Positions 1 to 7,050 of a DNA stretch of 13,447 nt are shown piece by piece. This stretch comes from Halorhodospira sp. (GTDB taxonomy: Bacteria > Pseudomonadota > Gammaproteobacteria > Nitrococcales > Halorhodospiraceae). The notes under the pieces were generated by a model. It saw only the letters and a list, made by a program, of their open reading frames with translations, ran no database searches and had not been told where the DNA came from. The DNA is taken from assembly GCA_007121755.1 (NCBI GenBank), contig SKJZ01000170.1, positions 1-13,447 of the forward strand. Direction: 5' to 3'. Positions within the stretch are counted from its first letter, which is position 1; each line of letters opens with the position of its first letter. Made by a program: the position numbers and the translations under genes.

Positions 1-102
1 ATTGTCAGGTAGCACCCATACGGGGTCTCGGCCGCAGGGATGCGGCCGTGAAGCCTCCAGGGATGGATTCACGGCGTCCCCGTATGGATGCTACCTGACA
101 AT
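1..102. repeat. Palindromic element with two internal GGGA-loop hairpins
   Basis: Bases 1-25 and 78-102 are inverted repeats that match at 24 of 25 positions. They enclose two smaller hairpins. The first has an 8-bp stem (29-36 with 41-48) and a GGGA loop at 37-40. The second pairs 48-52 with 68-72 and 56-59 with 64-67, with a GGC-type bulge on one side and again a GGGA loop at 60-63. Both loops sit in the same octamer CAGGGATG (35-42 and 58-65). The whole can fold into a long stem crowned by two tetraloop hairpins of the GNRA class. The structure is seen directly. That it belongs to a dispersed, REP-like intergenic family is inferred. It may extend left of the window. An open frame across it (2-196) gives a low-complexity, repeat-derived peptide and is not called as a gene. 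Confidence 0.75.
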
Positions 103-125
103 ACCTTCCGAAAGGTTAGTAGCTC

Positions 126-156
126 AAAAAACCAACCCTCCCGGAAGCGGGCAGGG
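126..156 (-). terminator. Probable intrinsic terminator after tRNA-Met
   Basis: Read on the minus strand, an 8-bp GC-rich stem with one bulged base (136-143 with 148-151 and 153-156) and a four-base loop (144-147) is followed by TTGG and then six T (bases 126-131). It lies about 40 bases past the tRNA-Met 3' end, where a terminator for the tRNA, and for any read-through from ychF, is expected. Confidence 0.55.
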
Positions 157-197
157 GAAGGCCCAGGACGGGTCGATTTTACAACGTAGGGGATGAC

Positions 198-274
198 TGG
201 TGGCTACGGGTGGACTCGAACCACCGACCCTCGCATTATGAGTGCGATGCTCTGACCAGCTGAGCTACGTAGCC
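198..274 (-). tRNA. tRNA-Met(CAT), elongator type
   Basis: A full 77-nt cloverleaf reads on the minus strand. The acceptor stem is GGCTACG with CGTAGCC, the anticodon stem is TCGCA/TGCGA with loop CTCATAA (anticodon CAT), and the T arm is GGTGG-TTCGAGT-CCACC. The discriminator is A and CCA is encoded (198-200). The perfect first acceptor pair and the overall similarity to the E. coli elongator tRNA-Met argue against an initiator tRNA, which lacks the 1-72 pair. A CAT anticodon could also be tRNA-Ile2 (lysidine-modified), but the acceptor and anticodon stems fit Met better. It sits 37 bases after the ychF stop, as in Pseudomonas-type gene order. Confidence 0.93.
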
Positions 275-286
275 GGGAAGGCGAAA

Positions 287-315
287 ATTCTGAGGGACCG
301 CGGGGGCGGTGTCAA
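287..315 (-). promoter_or_regulatory. Candidate sigma-70 promoter for tRNA-Met
   Basis: On the minus strand a perfect -35 box TTGACA (310-315) is separated by 17 bases from a -10-like CAGAAT (287-292). Transcription would begin near 280, about six bases before the tRNA 5' end. The -35 box overlaps the ychF stop codon (312-314). The -10 is imperfect (4 of 6), but the spacing and position are ideal for a dedicated tRNA promoter. Confidence 0.5.
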
Positions 316-1403
316 ACGTTGAAGCGGAAGTGGATCACATCGCCCTCCTGGACCACGTACTCCTTCCCCTCCAAGCGCATGCGGCCCGCATCCTTGGCCG
401 CCTGCTCACCGCCCAGTGCGACAAAATCGTCGTAGCCGATCACCGCGGCCCGGATGAACCCGCGTTGGAAATCGGTATGGATCCGACCGGCCGCCTCCGG
501 AGCGGTGGCGCCCTGGCGGACCGTCCAGGCACGAACCTCCTTCGGCCCGGCGGTAAAGAAGGTCTGCAACCCCAGCAGACGGTAGCCGGCGCGGATGACG
601 CGGTTCAGCCCCGGCTCCTCCAGCCCGTACTCGGCCAGAAACTCGCTCTTCTCCGCGTCGTCCAGGACCGCCAATTCCGCCTCGATGGCGGCGCAGACCG
701 GCACCACCTCCGCGCCCTCTTCGGCCGCCAACTCCTTCAGGGCATCCAACAGCGGGCTCCCCCGCAGGCCGTCCTCGTCGACATTTGCGATGTAGACCAT
801 CGGCTTAACGGTGAGCAGATTCAGCTCCCGGAGGCGCTCGCGATCCGCCTCGTCCAGCGCGAACGCGCGTAATGCGCGGCCTTCGTCCAGCACATCGCGT
901 ACGGAGATCAGCAGATCCCGCAAGCGGACCGCCTCCTTATCGCCGCTCTTCGCGGCCCGCTCGTGGCGGGTCAACGCACGGGTGACCGTATCCAAATCGG
1001 CCAGGGCCAACTCCGTATGGATAGTCTCGACGTCCTCCAGCGGATCGATGCGACCGGCCACATGGTGGATATCCTCGCTCTCGAAACACCGGACGACCTG
1101 GGCGATGGCCTCGGTTTCACGGATATGCGAAAGGAACTGGTTCCCGAGCCCTTCGCCGCGCGAGGCGCCAGCCACCAGCCCGGCGATATCGACAAACTCC
1201 ATCGTCGTAGACACCACCCGCTCCGGACGGACGAGCTCGGCGATGCGATCGAGGCGCAAATCGGGTACCGGCACGATGCCCACGTTGGGGTCGATAGTGC
1301 AAAAGGGGTAGTTCTCAGCGGGGATCTCATTCCGGGTCAACGCATTGAAGAGCGTGGATTTACCGACGTTCGGAAGCCCGACGATACCGCATTTAAAACC
1401 CAT
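312..1403 (-). CDS. ychF: Ribosome-associated P-loop ATPase YchF (OLA1 family)
   Basis: The 363 residues equal the length of the E. coli protein. The G1 loop GLPNVGKS is at 9-16, the switch I-like segment NYPFCTIDPN at 31-40, G3 DIAGL at 72-76 and the altered G4 motif NVDE at 207-210. This last replaces the GTPase NKxD and underlies the ATP preference of the family. A His pair at 113-114 is at the position of the family's hydrolytic His. The last ~85 residues (278-361) form the TGS domain. YchF binds ribosomes and has been tied to oxidative-stress and translational control. The ATG start is supported by family length and N-terminus; the ribosome site is weak. It lies 64 bases after pth and is probably cotranscribed with it. 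Confidence 0.97.
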   Translation of the reverse strand: MGFKCGIVGLPNVGKSTLFNALTRNEIPAENYPFCTIDPNVGIVPVPDLRLDRIAELVRPERVVSTTMEFVDIAGLVAGASRGEGLGNQFLSHIRETEAIAQVVRCFESEDIHHVAGRIDPLEDVETIHTELALADLDTVTRALTRHERAAKSGDKEAVRLRDLLISVRDVLDEGRALRAFALDEADRERLRELNLLTVKPMVYIANVDEDGLRGSPLLDALKELAAEEGAEVVPVCAAIEAELAVLDDAEKSEFLAEYGLEEPGLNRVIRAGYRLLGLQTFFTAGPKEVRAWTVRQGATAPEAAGRIHTDFQRGFIRAAVIGYDDFVALGGEQAAKDAGRMRLEGKEYVVQEGDVIHFRFNV

Positions 1404-1423
1404 AATCGGAACCTGATCGGTCT

Positions 1424-1460
1424 AAGTGGCAAGTGGCAAGCGGCAAGCGGCAAGCGGCAA
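1424..1460. repeat. Heptamer tandem repeat between pth and ychF
   Basis: Five head-to-tail 7-base units fill most of the 64-base gap between pth and ychF: two copies of AAGTGGC, three copies of AAGCGGC, then a partial AA. The two unit types differ only at the fourth base and are sorted into blocks, as expected from unit duplication by slippage. The repeat is noncoding here and upstream of ychF on the transcribed strand. Confidence 0.85.
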
Positions 1461-1467
1461 CTTACAC

Positions 1468-2052
1468 CTACTTCCCATGCAACCCCCGGCACGCCCGGTC
1501 CCACTCCCCGGCCATCAACAACGGCAACGCATCCGCCGCTTCGTCAATGGCCGCCTCAATGGCGCGCTGCTCTTCAGCGGAGGGACGGGAGAGCACATAG
1601 GGGACGACATCGTCTCGGTTGCCGGGGTGACCTACTCCGATCCGCACACGGGCGAAATCGGCGCTCCCCAGTTGGCTAATCAGATCGCGCAAGCCATTGT
1701 GCCCGCCGTGGCCGCCGCCCCGCTTCAGCTTGACCTGACCGGGCGGCAGGTCGATCTCGTCATGAACCACCAGGATCGCACTGGGCTCGATATCGAAATA
1801 CCGGGCCACAGCCGCGACCGCACGGCCGCTATGATTCATATAGGTCGCGGGCTTAATCAGCCGGCAGTCGTAGCCGTCCACAGAGATCCGGGCTATCTCG
1901 CCCTGGAAGCGGCTCTCCGCCCGGAAAGCCCCGCCGTGCCGACGGGCGGCCTCTTCCGCAAACCAAAACCCGGCGTTATGCCGGGTTTCAATGTAGCGAT
2001 CGCCGGGGTTTCCGAGGCAGGCCAGCAGTCGGTATGCGCCTGGCTTCCCCAC
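1468..2052 (-). CDS. pth: Peptidyl-tRNA hydrolase
   Basis: Releases tRNA from peptidyl-tRNA that drops off the ribosome, in the cytoplasm. The frame is open to 2127, but I choose the GTG at 2052, five bases upstream of which is the rplY stop (TAG, 2057-2059). This start gives 194 residues, the E. coli length, and avoids a 71-base overlap with rplY. Numbered from that start, the active-site residues are Asn15, His25 (in TRHNAG), Asp98 (in HDEID) and Asn119 (in GGGHGGHNG), each five past the E. coli positions, plus Asn73. A GGAGGAG lies about 20 bases upstream, too far for a normal site, so translation probably depends on coupling to rplY. Follows rplY, as in other gammaproteobacteria. Confidence 0.95.
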   Translation of the reverse strand: MGKPGAYRLLACLGNPGDRYIETRHNAGFWFAEEAARRHGGAFRAESRFQGEIARISVDGYDCRLIKPATYMNHSGRAVAAVARYFDIEPSAILVVHDEIDLPPGQVKLKRGGGHGGHNGLRDLISQLGSADFARVRIGVGHPGNRDDVVPYVLSRPSAEEQRAIEAAIDEAADALPLLMAGEWDRACRGLHGK

Positions 2053-2056
2053 CGGG

Positions 2057-2671
2057 CTACTCGGCCGTTTCTCCTCCCTCGGCGCCGCGGGACTTACGAG
2101 TCGCTTGAATCGAGACCACAGGCGCATCTTGCCCGGCTCCCTGTTGCATTGCGGCGACTGTGACGCCCTTGGGCAACTCCAAATCGGAGAGATGAACGGA
2201 TTGGCCCACGTTCAACCCAGACACATCGACGGTGATATGGGGGGGCAGATTCTTCGGCAAGCAGGTCAACTCCACGTCCAGCATATCGTGGTGCAATACG
2301 CCGCCCTTCTTTACGCCGGGGGCGACTTCCTCGCCGACGATGAGGAGCGGCACATGCACGGTAATGGGCACGTTGGCGCGCACCCGCTGCAGGTCCACAT
2401 GCTGCACCAACTGCTTGAAAGGGTGGCGCTGTATCTCCTTGATAATAGCCTGCTCCTTCTTGCTGTCGACGTGGACCGTCAGCACCGTGGAGAAGAACCC
2501 GTCCTCTTCCAACAGCCGATAGAACTGATCGTTGTCGAAAGCCACCGACTGCGGCGCCTTGCCGGCGCCGTAGATCACGCCCGGCACCCGCCGGGAACGC
2601 CGCAAGCGGCGCATCGCGCCCCGTCCGGTCTCGGTGCGCGCATGCGCGTCGAGCCTCATCTCCACCGTCAT
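2057..2671 (-). CDS. rplY: 50S ribosomal protein L25 (long, CTC/TL5 form)
   Basis: Binds 5S rRNA in the large ribosomal subunit. At 204 residues this is the two-domain CTC form, about twice the size of the 94-residue E. coli L25. The N-terminal half (about 5-95) has the L25 5S-binding fold, with the basic run RRLRRSRRVPGVIYG near 21-35 and HPFKQLVQHVDLQ near 82-94. The C-terminal half is the TL5-type beta domain, containing LPKNLPPHITVDVS and a Glu/Gly tail. The ATG at 2671 has a good ribosome site, GAGGAG (2680-2685), eight bases upstream. The run of T just before it is noted but is not a convincing terminator. The 61-base gap to prs suggests cotranscription. The usual gene order prs, rplY, pth, ychF holds. 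Confidence 0.96.
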   Translation of the reverse strand: MTVEMRLDAHARTETGRGAMRRLRRSRRVPGVIYGAGKAPQSVAFDNDQFYRLLEEDGFFSTVLTVHVDSKKEQAIIKEIQRHPFKQLVQHVDLQRVRANVPITVHVPLLIVGEEVAPGVKKGGVLHHDMLDVELTCLPKNLPPHITVDVSGLNVGQSVHLSDLELPKGVTVAAMQQGAGQDAPVVSIQATRKSRGAEGGETAE

Positions 2672-2732
2672 GATGCTATCTCCTCAAAAAAGACGCTTTC
2701 CCGCCGCCCGGAACCCTCCGCGCGACGGCGAT

Positions 2733-3671
2733 TCACTCCACAAACAGTTCGCTGACCGACTCGTCGTTGCTGACCCGGCGCATCGTCTCAGCCAGGATCT
2801 CGGCGATGCTCAACTGGCGGATATTCGCGCACGCCGCGGCCTCTTCGCTCAGTGGAATCGTGTCGCTAACGACGATCTCATCAAGGTGCGACTCCCTGAT
2901 CCGGTCCACCGCGTTGCCGGAAAACACCGGATGCGTGATATAGGCCACAACCTTGAAGGCGCCCCGATCTTTCAGCGCCTTCGCGGCCTCGCACAATGTG
3001 CCGGCGGTATCCACCAGATCGTCGACGATGATGCAGGTCTTGTCGGCGATATCGCCGATGATATTCATCACCTTCGACTCGTTCACCTTCGGCCGCCGCT
3101 TGTCGATGATGGCGAGTTCGGCGTCGTCGAGCCGTTTCGCCACCGCGCGGGCACGCACCACGCCGCCGACATCGGGGGAGACCACCACCTTGCGCGGGTA
3201 TAGCTGGCGCCAGATATCGCCCAACAGGATGGGCGAGGCGTAGACGTTGTCCACCGGGATATTGAAGAACCCCTGTATCTGGTCGGCATGGAGGTCAACC
3301 GTCAACACGCGGTCGACCCCGGCAGCGGCGATCATATCGGCCACCAGCTTCGCCGAGATCGGAACACGCTGGGAACGCGGCCGGCGATCCTGCCGCGCGT
3401 AGCCGAAGTACGGGATCACCGCCGTGATGCGCGCCGCCGAAGAGCGCCGCAGCGCATCCGCGATGACCATCAACTCCATCAAGTTGTCGTTGGTCGGCGC
3501 GCAGGTCGACTGAACGATGAACACGTCCTTGCCGCGGACGTGCTCGTTGATCTCCACCATGACCTCGCCATCGCTGAACCGCCCGACGACGGCGTGGCCC
3601 AGGCGGGTCTTCAAGTGAGACGCTATGGCTTCGGCAAGTTGCGGGTTGGAATTGCCCGCAAAGACCATCAT
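2733..3671 (-). CDS. prs: Ribose-phosphate pyrophosphokinase (PRPP synthetase)
   Basis: Makes 5-phosphoribosyl-1-pyrophosphate from ribose-5-phosphate and ATP, for nucleotides, His, Trp and NAD. From the ATG at 3671 it has 312 residues (E. coli 315). Seen are the catalytic flexible loop YARQDRR (91-97), the metal/ATP segment DLHADQIQGFF (126-136) and the PRPP-binding loop DDLVDTAGT (217-225). The frame is open to a GTG at 3689, adding six residues with no family support. ATG is also possible at 3668. None has a strong ribosome site, and a promoter-like sequence just upstream suggests a very short or absent leader. It lies between tRNA-Gln and rplY. Confidence 0.96.
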   Translation of the reverse strand: MMVFAGNSNPQLAEAIASHLKTRLGHAVVGRFSDGEVMVEINEHVRGKDVFIVQSTCAPTNDNLMELMVIADALRRSSAARITAVIPYFGYARQDRRPRSQRVPISAKLVADMIAAAGVDRVLTVDLHADQIQGFFNIPVDNVYASPILLGDIWRQLYPRKVVVSPDVGGVVRARAVAKRLDDAELAIIDKRRPKVNESKVMNIIGDIADKTCIIVDDLVDTAGTLCEAAKALKDRGAFKVVAYITHPVFSGNAVDRIRESHLDEIVVSDTIPLSEEAAACANIRQLSIAEILAETMRRVSNDESVSELFVE

Positions 3672-3678
3672 GGGTCCG

Positions 3679-3707
3679 TTTATATACACGGCTTCACACC
3701 ATCTCGA
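3679..3707 (-). promoter_or_regulatory. Candidate prs promoter in the tRNA-Gln/prs gap
   Basis: On the minus strand TCGAGA (3702-3707; 4 of 6 to the -35 consensus) and TATAAA (3679-3684; 5 of 6 to the -10 consensus) are 17 bases apart. The predicted start point falls at or one or two bases before the ATG at 3671, so the transcript would be almost leaderless. It is one of few AT-rich stretches in a GC-rich window. A tRNA-processing product from upstream could equally supply prs mRNA. Confidence 0.35.
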
Positions 3708-3729
3708 CTACTGCGCCGGCGGCAGAGTA

Positions 3730-3804
3730 TGGCTGGGGCGGCAGGATTCGAACCTGCGCATGCCAGGATCAAAACCTGGTGCCTTACCGCTTGGCTACGC
3801 CCCA
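3730..3804 (-). tRNA. tRNA-Gln(TTG)
   Basis: A full 75-nt cloverleaf reads on the minus strand. Acceptor TGGGGCG pairs with CGCCCCA, and the U1-A72 pair is typical of glutamine tRNAs. The anticodon stem is CCAGG/CCTGG with loop TTTTGAT (anticodon TTG), and the T arm is GCAGG-TTCGAAT-CCTGC. The discriminator is G and CCA is encoded (3730-3732). Its first ten bases (3795-3804) are also the last codons and stop of ispE. It probably has no promoter of its own and is released from the ispE message by RNase P and a 3' processing nuclease. Confidence 0.95.
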
Positions 3805-4673
3805 ATGGACGACTGGACCCCCCGGTTTCTCCACCGAGTGAGCCGCTCATGCAGTGGGGAACGCTCCACGCCGCGGGCCACGAACCCCGACCAAGGCTCC
3901 GGCAATCGCCGGTAAGCCGCCTGCGCTGCCTCTTCGGTGGCAAAAGCGGCGAAGCAGCAGCCACCAGTGCCGCTCATCCGCGCCGGACCAAATCTGGATA
4001 GCCAGGACAACGCCTCGCCGACTACGGGCCACCGCGAGCGTACCACAGGCTCACAGTCATTCCGCACCTCCCCGGCGCGGAAGGCCGCTATTGTGCTGGG
4101 GGGTGTATCGCGTGTCAATTCCGGAGCGCCAAACACCTCGGCGGTCGGAATGCGCGCCCCGGGGTCCACCACCAAGTACCAGGAAGGCGACAGATCGACC
4201 GGCTCCAGCCGCTCCCCGACGCCACCCCCCCACGCGCTGTGTCCGTGAACGAAGACCGGCACGTCGGCGCCCAACTCCAAACCGAGCGCCGCCAGCCGCT
4301 CCTCCCCAAGGCCGCCAGCCCAAAGGGCGTTCAAGGCCACCAACACGGTAGCGGCGTTGGATGATCCCCCGCCCAAACCGCCGCCCGCGGGCAACCGCTT
4401 GGTAACGCGCAGATCGGCGCCCTGAGTGGCGCCACACTCGGCCTGGAGGCGGCGCGCGGCGCGCACCGACAAGTCCTCGTCCTCCGCAATCCCGGGGATT
4501 GCCCGGCAGCGGCGGATCTCGCCGTCGGACCGGAGCCGCACCTCCACGGTATCCCCCCGGTCGACAATCTGAAACACGGTCTCCAAATCGTGATAGCCGT
4601 CGGCTCGCCGCCCCAGGACGTGGAGAAAGAGATTGAGCTTCGCCGGCGCGGGCCATTGCGTCCACTCACTCAC
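3795..4673 (-). CDS. ispE: 4-diphosphocytidyl-2-C-methyl-D-erythritol kinase
   Basis: ATP-dependent GHMP kinase of the non-mevalonate (MEP) isoprenoid pathway. The frame begins upstream at a TTG, but the GTG at 4673 is chosen: it has GGGAGG seven bases upstream and makes a GTGA overlap with the lolB stop. This gives 292 residues (E. coli 283). Lys12 in the N-terminal PAPAKLNLFL motif, the glycine-rich phosphate loop at 94-108 (PAGGGLGGGSSNAA) and Asp137 in LGADVP are the expected ligands and catalytic residues. The family core ends near GVERSPLHERL. About 17 extra residues follow, and the reading frame stops inside the tRNA-Gln gene (TAG, 3795-3797). The gene order lolB, ispE, tRNA-Gln, prs matches relatives. 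Confidence 0.96.
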   Translation of the reverse strand: MSEWTQWPAPAKLNLFLHVLGRRADGYHDLETVFQIVDRGDTVEVRLRSDGEIRRCRAIPGIAEDEDLSVRAARRLQAECGATQGADLRVTKRLPAGGGLGGGSSNAATVLVALNALWAGGLGEERLAALGLELGADVPVFVHGHSAWGGGVGERLEPVDLSPSWYLVVDPGARIPTAEVFGAPELTRDTPPSTIAAFRAGEVRNDCEPVVRSRWPVVGEALSWLSRFGPARMSGTGGCCFAAFATEEAAQAAYRRLPEPWSGFVARGVERSPLHERLTRWRNRGVQSSIGA

Positions 4674-5272
4674 CGCTCGACCTCCCAACCGGTCAGGGCG
4701 ACCCGCACCCGCTTGGCGCCCTTTTGCAGATCGACCCGGCGGGGGAGATAGAGCCCGTCCACCTCATCCCAGCCGTAGTAGCGGACATCCCACCCGTCCT
4801 GCTCCAAATGCTCTGGCCTACCCCGGGAATCTAGCGATTCGCCATCAAGCGGCAGTTGCGGAGCGGGAATGCCCACCATCCAGTAACGCAGCGCGCTTAC
4901 CGGGAGGTACCGCCCGGTATGGGCGGCCAGCAGTGCCTCAGGCCGCGCGGCGGTGACGGCCTCCCCTCTGCCGTCCTCCAGAGTGGCGTGGCGCGCGCTC
5001 CCGGTGATACGAACGGCGCCGGCGCCGAACGGACCGGACAGGTCGAGGACATAGGCGTCGGGGCGCTCCTCGCGCCAGCGCAGCGAGAGCGATACGGACT
5101 CCCCGTCAGCCTGAACCGCCGCTCGCCCGGAGACGGCCCAACCGTCCAGGGCGTGGATTGCGTCGCGTAACTCGTCGCGGGCCGCTTCGCGCTCCACCAC
5201 CAAAGGCGTCGCGCAGCCGCTCACGGCAAGGGCCAGAACCAATGCTGCAAAAGGCCGCGAAAGGCGGATCAC
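4670..5272 (-). CDS. lolB: Outer-membrane lipoprotein receptor LolB
   Basis: Receives lipoproteins from the periplasmic carrier LolA and inserts them in the outer membrane. The 200 residues begin with a short basic, hydrophobic signal peptide and a lipobox, VSGC, whose Cys20 would be the lipidated residue. The remaining ~180 residues fit the LolB open-barrel fold, with WAVSGRAAV near 45 and the LPVSALRYWMVGIP segment near 122-135 resembling conserved family blocks. The start is a GTG at 5272 overlapping the TGA of the upstream TPR gene (GTGA), and its own TGA overlaps the GTG of ispE. The N-terminal sorting residue after the Cys is Ala and not Asp, so retention in the inner membrane is not expected. 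Confidence 0.93.
   Translation of the reverse strand: MIRLSRPFAALVLALAVSGCATPLVVEREAARDELRDAIHALDGWAVSGRAAVQADGESVSLSLRWREERPDAYVLDLSGPFGAGAVRITGSARHATLEDGRGEAVTAARPEALLAAHTGRYLPVSALRYWMVGIPAPQLPLDGESLDSRGRPEHLEQDGWDVRYYGWDEVDGLYLPRRVDLQKGAKRVRVALTGWEVER
4681..4686 (-). promoter_or_regulatory. Ribosome binding site deciding the ispE start
   Basis: GGGAGG on the minus strand lies inside the last codons of lolB, seven bases before the GTG at 4673. It supports that GTG over the TTG at 4688, which lies upstream of this site. Confidence 0.6.
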
Positions 5273-6984
5273 GGATCCAGCCGCTCCAACGTCTCACGCA
5301 ACACGGAATGGTCGGGGTCGTGCTCCTCCGCCTCGCTCCAGATGCGGCGGGCCGCCTCCCGGTCTCCCAGCTCCCAGAGCACTTCCCCCAGATGCGCGCC
5401 GATCTCCGCATCCGGCTCCGCCGCGAATGCCCGCTCCAAATAGGAGCGCGCCTCTTCCAGCCTCCCCTGGCGGAAGAGCACCCACCCCATGCTATCAAGT
5501 ATGGCCGGATGATCGGGCTGCAACTCCAGCGCCCGGCGAATCAGCTCGTGGGCCTCCTCCAGACGAACACCTTCATCGGCCAGGATGTAGCCCAGGGCGT
5601 TCAAGGCATGCGCATCGTCGGGCGTCCCCTTCAGGATCTCCTCCAGATCGGCGACGGCGCCATTGATGTCACCCAGATCGGCACGGCTCAAAGCGCGCCC
5701 ATAGAGCAAATCGTAGTCTCCGGGGACTGACTCCAGGCCCTCGCTATAAGCGTCGACAGCCTCCTCGTAGCGCCTTTCGCTGCGCAGGACGAAACCGCGA
5801 ATCACTGCAACCCTGGCGCGAAAACCGGCATCGTCGGCGGGCAATGCCGTCAAGCGGTCCAACGCCGCCTCGACCTCCCCCTCCCGGGCCTCCAACAGGG
5901 CTATACGCAACTGTGCGTCACCACGCAACTGCCCCCTGACGGTTTCGTACCAAGCGAGCGCCGACTCCCGGTCGCCGTCCTCCTCAGCCAACCGGCCGAG
6001 ACGGAACCGCGCCTCGTTCTCATAGTCGCGGATCTCCACCAGACGCTCCAGCCACTCGCGCGCTTGGCCGGGCTCGCCCAACCCCTCGGCCAAAACCGCC
6101 GCCGCGTGCAGGGCGTCGGCGTCGTCCGGCTCCTCCCGCAACACCGACCGGAACGCCTCCAGCGCCCGCTCATCCTCTCCCGCCTGCAGGAGCAAGTGCG
6201 CCAAGGTGCGCTGCAGCTGCCAACCGCCGTGGCCGGCGGCCAGCATGCCCTCGACCCGGTCAGCCGCATCACCCGGCCGATCCGCCTGCACCAGCGCGCG
6301 CACTGTTGCCACCTGGGCGTCACGGCGTCCGGGCGCCAACGCGACGGCGCGCTCCGCCGCTTCCAATGCTTCGCCGGTCCTCCCCTCGGCGAGGGCGGCC
6401 CGGGAGAGGACCAAGTACGCTTCGGGAACATCCGCAAAGTCGGCGGCCAGCCGCTTGAACACCTCGACCGCCCCGGAACCGGCAACCCCGTGATCGAGGA
6501 GGAGCCCGATTTGGGAGAAGGCGTCTTCGGCATCTCCGTGCCAATGGTTCAAGAAGGCCGACAAGTGCCGGTAAGCCCCGTCGGTATCGCCAGCCCGCAA
6601 AGCTATGACGCCGAGCAGCTGATGCACTTCGGGATGCCCCGGAGCCAATTCAAGCCAACGCTCGGCCGCGCGATGCGCCTTGGTATCGTCGTCCACCAGA
6701 AAGGCCAAGCGCACGGCCCGCTCGGCGATACGGGCGTCGCCGCTGTGCTGCATCGCCTCCAGATAGTGCTCCAACGCACGGTTGTGGTCGCCACGCTGGA
6801 CAGCGATCTCGGCCGCCAACAGATGGAAGATCGCGGCGGAGCGCGCATGAGGAGGCACCGCATCCGCAGCGGCCGGCGCGGGAGATACCGGTTCCGCGGC
6901 CGGCTCCACGCTGGTGACGGAGCATCCGGCCAACAGCGCCAAGCCCCCGAACCCGACGGCGCAGGCGACAATACGGCGCGACAT
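5269..6984 (-). CDS. TPR-repeat lipoprotein
   Basis: Predicted lipoprotein of 571 residues in the usual gammaproteobacterial position between hemA and lolB (Pseudomonas has a homologous-looking gene there). I choose the ATG at 6984: it gives a short Arg-rich N-terminus, a hydrophobic stretch and the lipobox LAGC with Cys21. The ATG at 7023 would add 13 residues before the signal. None of the starts has a clear ribosome site. Nearly all of the mature protein is helical repeats of the tetratricopeptide type, for example EALEAAERAVALAPG, ALEAFRSVLREEPDDADAL and the well-formed C-terminal EEAHELIRRALELQPDHPAI and GRLEEARSYLERAFAAEPDA. It probably acts as a periplasmic protein-interaction scaffold. 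The exact partner is unknown. Its TGA overlaps the lolB GTG, so the two are translationally coupled. Confidence 0.9.
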   Translation of the reverse strand: MSRRIVACAVGFGGLALLAGCSVTSVEPAAEPVSPAPAAADAVPPHARSAAIFHLLAAEIAVQRGDHNRALEHYLEAMQHSGDARIAERAVRLAFLVDDDTKAHRAAERWLELAPGHPEVHQLLGVIALRAGDTDGAYRHLSAFLNHWHGDAEDAFSQIGLLLDHGVAGSGAVEVFKRLAADFADVPEAYLVLSRAALAEGRTGEALEAAERAVALAPGRRDAQVATVRALVQADRPGDAADRVEGMLAAGHGGWQLQRTLAHLLLQAGEDERALEAFRSVLREEPDDADALHAAAVLAEGLGEPGQAREWLERLVEIRDYENEARFRLGRLAEEDGDRESALAWYETVRGQLRGDAQLRIALLEAREGEVEAALDRLTALPADDAGFRARVAVIRGFVLRSERRYEEAVDAYSEGLESVPGDYDLLYGRALSRADLGDINGAVADLEEILKGTPDDAHALNALGYILADEGVRLEEAHELIRRALELQPDHPAILDSMGWVLFRQGRLEEARSYLERAFAAEPDAEIGAHLGEVLWELGDREAARRIWSEAEEHDPDHSVLRETLERLDP

Positions 6985-7050
6985 GTTGCCGCGCGCGGTC
7001 ATCAATACGTAATCACGAGACATTTGAGCAGCAACAATGCAACGGCGAGC

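Noticed and set aside
2..196. Small plus-strand open frame of 64 codons
   Set aside because: It lies within the palindromic element and is made of its repeat sequence; no ribosome site, no family resemblance, and the peptide ends against the tRNA-Met gene.
2053..2127. Longer pth beginning at 2127
   Set aside because: It would overlap rplY by 71 bases and add 25 residues not seen in the family, while the GTG at 2052 gives the standard 194-residue protein.
2685..2715. T run (six T on the minus strand) before the rplY ribosome site, possibly a terminator or attenuator after prs
   Set aside because: The nearest GC-rich stem (CGCCG with CGGCG) ends about ten bases before the T run, too far for an intrinsic terminator.
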